NCBI GenBank assembly: GCA_905221605.1
Contig: CAJNDS010002170.1
Location: 62,001-126,000, forward strand
DNA from: Symbiodinium natans
Lineage: Eukaryota > Sar > Dinophyceae > Suessiales > Symbiodiniaceae
DNA: 64,000 bases
Direction: 5' to 3'
In this document: positions 57,468-64,000 of the stretch, in pieces
Layout: each line of letters opens with the position of its first letter
Numbering within the stretch: the first letter of the stretch is position 1
Made by a program: the position numbers and the translations under genes
The notes under the pieces: model-generated
The model's input: the letters and a program-made list of their open reading frames with translations, nothing else
Told to the model about the DNA's origin: nothing
Databases searched by the model: none

Positions 57468-58145
57468 GATGTCGCGCACGTGTACGGAGCCTCGGCACAA
57501 ATATCCGGCACCCCACTGCTCGCTGCAATGCCCAGCATTGACCTGGCGAGATGGGTTTAGGGTTTAGGGTTTAGGGTTTAGGGTTTAGGGACCGTACGAC
57601 AGGCACAATCTGCCGAACCCTGCTGGATTCCGAGGCTGCTGCAGGGGCATGTCTCGGCATACCATGATTTGCATGAGGTATGCTCAGTTACCAGGAAGCT
57701 ATTTCGAGTTGCTCGCAGTGCATCAAGACTAGGAGTCTGCTTGAAGGTGAGACATGTTTCGCAGAGCGCAGCTGCTGCGCGACCTCCATAGTCCATAGTT
57801 TTCTTTGAGTATCTCGTCCTAGCCCCCAAAGTTTGCTTTCTCTCTTGGTGATCCTGACAACTTTGGCTCGCAGCCGGTGTGGTTTGCGTCTGTTGGGATG
57901 CCTTGATCTGTTCCAACCTGAGCACCGAGTTTCACTTGCTCAACTTGCTGAACCCCAAAAACCCTGAAAGCCGCCAGAGGTTTTGTCAGACCGCTTGGTG
58001 GAGACGCCTGAATTTTGCCTTCAACCCTAAACCCTAAACCCTGATTTGCCAGGCCATTGCCCTGAATTGGCGCCTCTACTTGGCAGCAGTTCCAGGCTGG
58101 GGGTTGCTGACGTTGGCTACAGGGTTAGCTGAAGAAGAATGTTGA
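57468..58145 (+). CDS. Unassigned membrane-type protein with 48 bp and 36 bp telomere-repeat introns
   Basis: Exon 57468-57554 reads DVAHVYGASAQISGTPLLAA and ends TGG. The intron 57555-57602 (48 bp, GTTTAGGG...CGAC-AG) leads in phase to AQSAEPCWIPRLLQGHVSAY. A later exon, about 57874-58016, reads CSNLSTEFHLLNLLNPKNPE, then RQRFCQTAWWRRLNF. The intron 58017-58052 (36 bp) is GCCTTCAA, two CCCTAAA, and CTGATTTGCCAG. The last exon, 58053-58145, reads AIALNWRLYLAAVPGWGLLT and stops at TGA. Hydrophobic stretches suggest membrane helices. The join between the second and third exons is unresolved and the family is unknown. Confidence 0.45.
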
Positions 58146-58289
58146 ACCGATGTCGCAAGTTGATGTGTTAAATAACTATAAAAGTGTTGATGTGTTAAAT
58201 AAATAAGCAAGTCTATATATATATATATGCTTGTATGTATTTGATTGTTTTTTGGTGTTTTTTCCGGAGGGGGGAGTGGGGGTCCTTGG

Positions 58290-58393
58290 GCAAATCCGAG
58301 TTTGCTGTGCAAAGTTGCCATGCCTTGAGAGTGAAACTTTGGAGGCCTTCTGGCCCCAACGCTCTTCATCAATGTGGCTGCCCTCTCAGAATG
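58290..58393 (+). CDS. Exon candidate ending at a telomere-repeat donor, unassigned
   Basis: Reads KLPCLESETLEAFWPQRSSS, then MWLPSQN, and ends where GCTAAACCCTAAACCC begins (GC donor). Protein-like; could follow the gene ending at 58145 if that stop is not used. Confidence 0.33.
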
Positions 58394-58472
58394 CTAAACC
58401 CTAAACCCTAAACCCTAAACCCCAAGCCCCAAACCCCAAACCCTAAACCCTAAACCCTAAACCCCCCCCCCC
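58394..58472. repeat. CCCTAAA block followed by poly-C/poly-A
   Basis: About ten units, then C(18)A(12). Confidence 0.95.
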
Positions 58473-58708
58473 CCCCCCCAAAAAAAAAAAAAGAAATAAA
58501 AGATAAAAACTAAACTAAACCCTAAATGAAGTTTTCCGAAAATAGGGGTATCCTTTTCGGGGGTCCCTTTAAGGGGATTCTATTCTATTTAGGGGTATAA
58601 AAGGGAAATCCCCCCCTAAATCCTTAGCCATAAACGGGAGTGAGCGTGAAACCCCGAAGCCCTAAGCCCTAAACCCTCAGATGGGTACCCCATGGTGGTT
58701 CCTCTCAA

Positions 58709-58966
58709 GGATTTTGCGCCGAGGGCTTCTCTCCCTTGTGTGTGTCTGTGAAGACGCGCTTTGTCATGGAGTTTTCGGTTCAGATGGCGATGTTTCAGAT
58801 GTTTTGATGAGTTTCTACGTGCCCACAAGCACAGTTACTGAGGCTCGTCGGACCTCCTAAAGCAGAACTTGCTGACAAAAACACGCATTTGAGCGATGTC
58901 GGGCGCTGGATTTGCAAAGTCCGGGCGACAGCCGAGCGGCACTTGTTCATGCGCAAAGTCTGAGAT
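58709..58966 (+). CDS. Two exon candidates, unassigned
   Basis: After CTCAAG a frame (58702/58709-58860) reads ILRRGLLSLVCVCEDALCHG, then DVSDVLMSFYVPTSTVTEA, and stops at TAA. After AAAGCAG a second frame (about 58867-58960) reads ELADKNTHLSDVGRWICKVR, then ERHLFMRK, ending at GTCTGA. The second probably belongs to the gene at 59192. No family. Confidence 0.35.
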
Positions 58967-59097
58967 CCAAACAGAACCGCCATACTGCACTCCAAGTGCC
59001 GGCCAAATCCAAAGGTTTCTAAGTGCCTGACAACTTCCCTGAACCCCCCCTTCTCAAGCCCCAAACCAACCCCCATGGTGCGGCCCAGAACTGCTTC

Positions 59098-59186
59098 CGC
59101 CCCTAAACCCTAAATCCTAAACCCTAAACCCTAAGGCCTAAGGCCTAAACTCTAAACTCTAAACCCTAAAACCCTAAACCCTAAGC
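59098..59186. repeat. CCCTAAA block before exon 59192
   Basis: Degenerate units (CCCTAAG, CTCTAAA, CCCTAAAA), ending CCTAAGCCAAAG. Confidence 0.9.
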
Positions 59187-59191
59187 CAAAG

Positions 59192-60654
59192 GTCTTTGGT
59201 ACTTGGCTGGGATGGAGTCTGCTGTCCTACTATGCCATGTTCCACTTCGCTGCTTGGAAGGGGAACATGTTTTCCCAGGAGGGACCTCATGGTCATGTGT
59301 GGAGTAGCGACGCCAAAAACGCTCAACTGGCCCTAAACCCTAAACCCTAGACCCTAAACCCTAAACCCCTAACCCCTAACCCCCTAACCCCCTAAATCCT
59401 AAACCACCTAAGGCCAAGCAGCCCTTCGGCGTGCTTTGCCTCTACAAAGCTCGGCAGAACGAGCGCGGCGCCTTCGACCACAGCTTGGACTACTGGACCT
59501 GCATGGCAGGCAGGAGGGTTTATTTAGGGCTTAGGGCTTAGGGCTTAGGGCTTGGGGTTTAGGGTTTAGGGTATAAGACTTCGGGCTTAGGGTTCAGGGT
59601 TGAGGGTTTTGGGTTTAGGGTTTAGGGTGTAGGGGAAAGTTTAGGGTCTAGGGCTCGCAGGGGAAGAAGCGGGTTTAGGGCAGGAGTCTGGGTTCAAAAA
59701 ACGGTTTAGAGAAATTTGCGGTGTTCTTGCAACAATAGGAGCTTTCAATTCAGGTATATATATATATATATATTATATATGTATATGTATAACCAGGATT
59801 TGTTTTGCTCGCTGGTGCCCTAGCTTAAGTTCCTGTTGGTTCCCTTTTTTGAGGTCTGTCGGCTCCACGTTAGAGGGTTCTTAAGGGAGGGGGGTTCAAA
59901 GGCGGGTAGGTGTTTGGGGAACCTTAGAAAAGCTTCGGGAGTCTCAGGGCCTTAGGGAGCAGTGGGGAGTATTCGAGAGCCTTGGGTTATATACTCCCCT
60001 TGAACCCCCTTCCCTTAAGAACCCCATACACCCTAAACCTTAAACCCTAAACCTAAGCCCTAAACCCTAAGCCTAAACCCTAAACCCTAAACCCTAAACC
60101 CTAAACCCTAAACCCTAAACCCTAACCCTATAAGAATGTGCAGGTGCGGGCTGCCCCCTCTTGCTATGGCACGCCGGGGCATTTGAAGGCTTTTCTTGGT
60201 TCGGCGCAGACGAGGTGAAGTTCCTTGGACAAAAACTCACCCCCCCCCCATTCCGAAAGTCCATAGATTGCCGAAGTCATGACTCAGTCATCGTTACAAA
60301 AGTTTAGGGTTTAGGGTTTACGGTTTAGGGTTTAGGGGGTTTAGGGTTTAGGGTTTAAATTGCACTGAAGTTTTTGGGGCTTAGGGTCTTGGGTTTAGGG
60401 TAGTGCCCAGGCTCGTCGAGCTGCCTACAGCGCTGCAGCCAATACTCTGGCTTCTCTATGCAGCACTGCCAGGCCAAGCCGTTCGTCACGAGCTTCACAT
60501 TCCGTGCTGGGGAGACACGAAAACTCGTATCTCCCCAAACCCTAATTTTAGATTTAAACCCTAACAAAACCCTAAACCCTAAACCGTGATCAAGCTGGTG
60601 TATCAGGAAGCTGCATGTTCGGCCATTGGACCCTGCACCGGCCCAACGTTTTAG
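59192..60654 (+). CDS. Five-exon gene with telomere-repeat introns, function unknown
   Basis: Exons, all in phase: 59192-59329 (VFGTWLGWSLLSYYAMFHFA, then GHVWSSDAKNAQ), 59413-59509 (AKQPFGVLCLYKARQNERGA, then DYWTCMAG), 60144-60227 (LLLWHAGAFEGFSWFGADEV), 60411-60526 (CLQRCSQYSGFSMQHCQAKP, then FTFRAGETRKL), 60595-60654 (LVYQEAACSAIGPCTGPTF, TAG). Introns: 83 bp GC-AG, 634 bp GC-AG, 183 bp GA-AG, 68 bp GT-AG; each is made of or contains CCCTAAA/TTTAGGG. About 165 residues are seen, with one hydrophobic segment in the first exon. The 5' end is missing; the exon candidate at 58867 may belong. I recognise no family. Frame continuity over five exons is the main support. Confidence 0.58.
59330..59412 (+). 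repeat. CCCTAAA-derived sequence that is a predicted GC-AG intron
   Basis: 83 bp of CCCTAAA, CCCCTAA and CCTAAATC units from GCCCTAAACC to CACCTAAG, with exons in phase on both sides. Confidence 0.6.
59515..59650. repeat. TTTAGGG/CTTAGGG array in intron
   Basis: GGGCTTA and GGGTTTA units starting a few bases after the donor at 59510. Confidence 0.93.
60028..60132. repeat. CCCTAAA array in intron
   Basis: About 14 units, ending 11 bp before the acceptor GTGCAG at 60143. Confidence 0.95.
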
Positions 60655-60663
60655 GGGCTTAGC

Positions 60664-60838
60664 ATGAATGGATGGGTTTCGGCTGTCATTCCTACTGTTC
60701 GGATCACTGTTGGCCTTGGTTTCTTTGGACCTGAACAGAGTGTCCAGTTGTGGTGGCCGCATTTCGGCCTTGCCTGTGTCCCTGCAGAGTGGCGTCAGAA
60801 GGCTTGAGCATGCGACAGCTAGGCGGCACAGCACCTAC
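60664..60838 (+). CDS. Exon candidate with hydrophobic start, unassigned
   Basis: Two overlapping frames look like protein: from ATG 60668, MDGFRLSFLLFGSLLALVSL (signal-peptide-like) followed by RVSSCGGRISALPVSLQ; and from ATG 60664, MNGWVSAVIPTVRITVGLGF to a TGA near 60806. It starts only about 10 bp after the preceding stop, so it may instead be more of the upstream gene. A MITE-like element follows at 60839. Confidence 0.35.
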
Positions 60839-60938
60839 TTGGTAGCCCAGTGGTGCCCTTTACCCTTTTTTTGGTTCAAGGTTCCCTTATACAGTAACCA
60901 AGCATGCCCTCATTGCACTATGGTTACTGGGCTACCAA
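60839..60938. mobile_element. MITE-like element, copy 3 (best preserved)
   Basis: Exactly 100 bp with 13 bp terminal inverted repeats: TTGGTAGCCCAGT ... ACTGGGCTACCAA. Core GTTCAAGGTTCCCTTATA is shared with copies at 5765 and 7318. No transposase. Target duplication not clear. Confidence 0.85.
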
Positions 60939-60949
60939 GGTTAGGGTTT

Positions 60950-61772
60950 GGAACCCTAAACCCTAAACCCCAAATCCCCAAAACCCCAAAACTCCTAAAC
61001 TCCTAAACCCCAACACCCCAAAACCCCTAAACCCCAAAACCCCAAAACCCCAAAACACCTAAACCCCAAAACCCCTAAGCCCCTAAGCCCCTAAACCCCT
61101 AAACCCCAACACCCCAAAACCCCTAAACCCCAACACCCCAAAACCCCTAAACCCCAAAACCCCAAAACCCCTAAGCCCCTAAACCCCTAAACCCCAACAC
61201 CCCAAAACCCCTAAACCCCAACACCCCAAAACCCCTAAACCCCAAAACCCCAAAACCCCTAAACCCCAAAACCCCTAAGCCCCTAAACCCCTAAACCCCA
61301 AAACCCCTAAACCCCCAAAACCCCTAAACCCCCAAAACCCCTAAACCCCAAAAACCCTAAACCCCAAAACCCAAACCCCAAACCCCTAAACCCCTAACCC
61401 CTAAGCCCAAAACCCCAAAACCCAAAACCCCAAAAACCCCAAACCCTAAAACCCCTAAACCCCTAAACCCCTCAACCCTAAGCCCCTAAGCCCCTAAACC
61501 CCTAAACCCCAAAACCCCTAAACCCCCAAACCCCAAACCCTAAACCCCAAAACCCCAAAACCCCAAAACCCCCAAAACCCCAAAACCCCTAAGCCCCTAA
61601 GCCCCTAAACCCCTAAACCCCAAAACCCCTAAACCCCCAAAACCCCAAAACCCCCAAACCCCTAAACCCCTTAACCCCAAACCCCCTAAACCCCCAAAAC
61701 CCCAAAACCCCCTAAGCCCCTAAGCCCCTAAGCCCCTAAGCCCCTAAACCCTAAACCCCATTCGGCGAGGCT
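60950..61772. repeat. 820 bp degenerate telomere-like array (CCCCTAAA / CCCCAAAA)
   Basis: Eight-base units CCCCTAAA, CCCCAAAA and CCCCTAAG, with larger blocks such as CCCCTAAACCCCAACACCCC repeated. This is a telomere-like array expanded as higher-order blocks. It ends ATTCGGCGAG, acceptor-like, before a GC-rich frame at about 61775-61850 reading RLLARAHGVEVAAVRAAAAW. Confidence 0.95.
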
Positions 61773-61854
61773 TCTGGCTCGCGCGCACGGCGTGGAAGTG
61801 GCTGCAGTCCGGGCAGCTGCAGCTTGGCGGCAGCGCTTGCCCAAATGGTCCGTT

Positions 61855-61920
61855 TATATATACCTATATGTATATATATATATATACATAGGCTACCTAT
61901 GTATATATATATATGTAGTA
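61855..61920. repeat. (TA)n/GTATAT microsatellite
   Basis: TATATA with ACCTATGTATA interruptions. Confidence 0.93.
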
Positions 61921-62193
61921 GATACTTGGGCCTTAAAGGGGTTCCTTGGTAGTAGCTTTAGGGGTCAAGTCTGCCGAGCCTGTTCCGCTAGACGAGCGCG
62001 CGAATCGCAGGATACGCAAGTCCGATTGGACTTGAGGCTTTTTTGGGAGACAGGTCTGCTGAAATTAGTAGTTAACTAGTTTGATGAGCACTCTCTCCCT
62101 CAAGGAAGTTTGACTTGGGACGCAGTCTGTACCGTTAAAAGCCAAGAAGTGACAGCCCTCGCATGAAAGCTGTCACGCTACTGCTCTCTGCAG

Positions 62194-63145
62194 GATCACC
62201 GTGCCACATCATGCCCTTATGCTTGCACACTCATCCGTGAGCCCTTAACCCTAAACCCTAAACCCTAACCCTAAACCCTAAACCCTAAACCCTATGCCAC
62301 AGCTAAAGGGTTCAGATGTGCACATCATGAGAGCAGGCTTCGAAATGAAGGCCCCTCTGGAGCATTCCACTGTTGAGAACTTAGAAGTGAACATTCATCG
62401 GACAGGAAGGCTTCCTTGTAAACCCTATGAATTTTGCGTGGTGGTGCTGACATCGGATGACCAAGGAACTTGGGAAAGCTCTGGATCATGGCGCCTTGGA
62501 CTTGTAAGAGAGCCTGATGTGCGGCGTGAGTCTGAGCCCTAAGGTGGCCATTTATTCGACCTGGTACATGGGCATGGGTGATCATCACGTACGCTCAATG
62601 GCCTTCATAAATCTCTTCCATGGCATCTCTTCGGGTGGCTCGGATGTGAAGTCCGTACGCATCCTGCTTTGCAGCACTTGCTTGGAATGAAACATGCAAC
62701 ATGCAGTCACATGCAGATCGGCTTCAGAACAGGTGGGCAGGGTGAGGTATCGGAGAAGCACTATAGAAAACCCGAACATGGTGAGGGTAACAAAATCTAG
62801 GCTAGGGAGATTCCTTACCCGAGATAACTTCGATAGCTCATAAAACTTTCTCAGTGGTGCTTGTCAGGCCTCTTGGTGTACCATGCCCCTCGCCTGCAAA
62901 TGGGGGGTTACGATAACAAAGGACCCCTAAGATAGAACCCTGAATAGTAGGATCCACTTATCAAAAAGGACCCCAATAAGGTAGCCCTGCTATCGTGAAT
63001 TTCCTGAATGGATAAGATCCAGTACATCGCATCCAGGTCATCTTCTGAACCCTAAACCCTAGACCCTAGACCCTAAACCCTAAACCCTAACAGCTTTCGG
63101 AGCGCTGGCAAGCCAACTTCAGTGAGCTCAGGTGGTGCAGTGCCG
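62194..63145 (+). CDS. Unassigned gene, exons joined across a 66 bp telomere-repeat intron
   Basis: Exon 62194-62236 (after CTGCAG) reads ITVPHHALMLAHSS. The intron 62237-62302 (66 bp) is GTGAGCCCTTAACC, CCCTAAA units, then TATGCCACAG. Exon 62303-62503 (67 codons) reads LKGSDVHIMRAGFEMKAPLE, then CKPYEFCVVVLTSDDQGTWE and GSWRLGL, ending at GTAAGA. A further exon, 63094-63145, preceded by CCCTAAACCCTAACAG, reads LSERWQANFSELRWCSA and fits phase 0. Canonical GT-AG junctions make this one of the cleaner models. I recognise no domain; the middle exon could be part of a beta-rich domain. Both ends are incomplete. Confidence 0.52.
62240..62296. repeat. CCCTAAA block inside the intron 62237-62302
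   Basis: Eight CCCTAAA/CCCTAA units. Confidence 0.95.
63044..63092. repeat. CCCTAAA block ending at an acceptor
   Basis: Six units (two CCCTAGA), ending CCCTAACAG directly at an exon. Confidence 0.93.
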
Positions 63146-63567
63146 GTACCGCTTGTGGGAGAAGAGAGCTCCAGGAACGATGACATCCTGGGCAACTTGA
63201 CCAATGTTGTGTCGTTTTCATACTGAACTTTGCACCTGCTCCGGGTTATCCGCAGTCATGAACCGACTTCACCGAAAGGATGCTCTTCCACATCACAGCA
63301 GGATTGCCATGAGACTCAGGATCACCTCAACTTCTTCCTTGTGTCCACTCCTGTTGCATATGTTAGTCACTTGACTGGTACCAGCACTTGTGCATAATGC
63401 CTGCTGCTGGCATGTCAGTGCTGGCATATCAGTGCTGCGCAGTCGTCAGTGAGTATATGCCATGCTATGCACCCTACACCCTCGAGCCTGAACCCTATAC
63501 TTGTCCTGCTGAGTCGTTCGTCCAGCTTTGCGGGTGGCACAATAAACCCAAACCCCCCAACAGTGGG

Positions 63568-63668
63568 GACCCTAAACCCTAAACCCAAAAACCCTCAACC
63601 CCCTAAACCCTAAACCCTAAACCCTAAACCCTAAACCCTAAACCCTAAACCCTAAACCCTAAACCCAA
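63568..63668. repeat. CCCTAAA array ending at an acceptor
   Basis: About 13 units, ending CCCAACAG at 63671. Confidence 0.97.
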
Positions 63669-63671
63669 CAG

Positions 63672-63748
63672 TTGGGACCCAGGCTTCCTTGCCGGACTTG
63701 CTCTCTGCGAGGATCTGGCCTGGGACATCCTGATCAACCAGGACCCCG
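63672..63748 (+). CDS. Exon candidate, unassigned
   Basis: After CCCAACAG the frame reads WDPGFLAGLALCEDLAWDIL, then INQDP, and ends at GTAGGT. Protein-like and bounded by good splice signals. It may belong to the gene at 62194 or the next one; it continues beyond the window. Confidence 0.45.
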
Positions 63749-63789
63749 GTAGGTTGATCATGGGTTTCCCCTACTACCCCCCCGCTATA

Positions 63790-63966
63790 CTACTCTTAGG
63801 GTTTTGGGTTTAGGGTTTAGGGTTTAGGGCTACTACCCCCCTCTATACTACCCCCCCTGGGTTCCCCCCTTAAAAAATAACCTGAGTTAGGCTGAAGTCT
63901 CCCTAAAAGGCACCGAGGGGTGGTTTAGAGGGGGGGGTTTAGGGTTTAGGGTTTAGGGTTTAGGGT
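63790..63966. repeat. TTTAGGG blocks with TACTACCCCCC repeats
   Basis: Short TTTAGGG arrays at 63803-63828 and 63937-63966; CTACTACCCCCCxxTATACTA is repeated on both sides of the first. Confidence 0.9.
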
Positions 63967-64000
63967 ACAGTTGAACTTGAGAGAATGGAAGACTCAAGAT

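Noticed and set aside
60355-60834. - strand gene reading NGLAWQCCIEKPEYWLQRC
   Set aside because: The + strand frame of the same DNA (CLQRCSQYSGFSMQHC...) joins in phase to exons on both sides, and all other genes are on +.
1-64000. tRNA, rRNA or spliceosomal RNA genes
   Set aside because: I found no convincing cloverleaf with A/B boxes or rRNA core by eye; a covariance-model scan would be needed to exclude them.

Overview
The window reads as nuclear DNA of a dinoflagellate, most likely of the Symbiodiniaceae/Suessiales type; this is inferred from the sequence, not from a database match. Four signs support it. (1) The plant-type telomere heptamer TTTAGGG/CCCTAAA occurs in roughly forty internal blocks in both orientations. 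(2) Genes are cut into many short exons, and the reading frame can be stitched only by allowing GT, GC and GA intron starts with AG ends, as is known for dinoflagellates. (3) Every gene I can recognise lies on the + strand, as in the long unidirectional gene blocks of these algae. (4) There are ankyrin, rhodanese, TIR-like and polytopic membrane proteins, no bacterial-style operons, and many simple repeats.

Layout. 0-3 kb: small unassigned exons and a hairpin repeat. 3.45-5.27 kb: an eight-exon tandem-rhodanese sulfurtransferase gene. 5.3-10.9 kb: small inverted-repeat elements, telomere-like blocks and scattered exon candidates. 11.05-17.53 kb: a C2H2 zinc finger plus ankyrin gene in at least fifteen exons, one only 16 nt long, with two minisatellites inside one intron. 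18-23 kb: microsatellites and one unassigned multi-exon gene (20.6-21.8 kb). 23.8-25.9 kb: a 2 kb CA-rich satellite. 26-33.7 kb: telomere-repeat arrays and exon candidates. 33.75-34.12 kb: the C-terminal part of a GNAT acetyltransferase with a one-base frameshift. 35.4-35.9 kb: unassigned exons. 37.11-38.52 kb: an intronless amino-acid transporter. 36-45 kb: dispersed and tandem repeats. 51-55.8 kb: a second CA satellite followed by a polytopic membrane protein ending in a TIR domain split by an intron. 55.98-63.75 kb: a run of exons separated by very short introns made largely or wholly of telomere repeats.

The main observation is that the interstitial telomere repeats are not randomly placed. 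In many phase-consistent exon pairs the repeat block is the intron: the G of GTTTAGG or the C of GCCCTAAA supplies the donor, and TTTAG, or a short tail ending CAG, supplies the acceptor. Predicted introns of this type are 36-89 bp long. This looks like a telomere-derived intron or introner-like class. It is a prediction from frame and splice-site reading; RNA-seq would decide it.

The recognised genes do not form one pathway. They are sulfur transfer (rhodanese), protein-protein interaction (ankyrin/zinc finger), acetyl transfer (GNAT), amino-acid transport (AAAP/SLC38-like) and membrane signalling or NAD-related chemistry (TIR).
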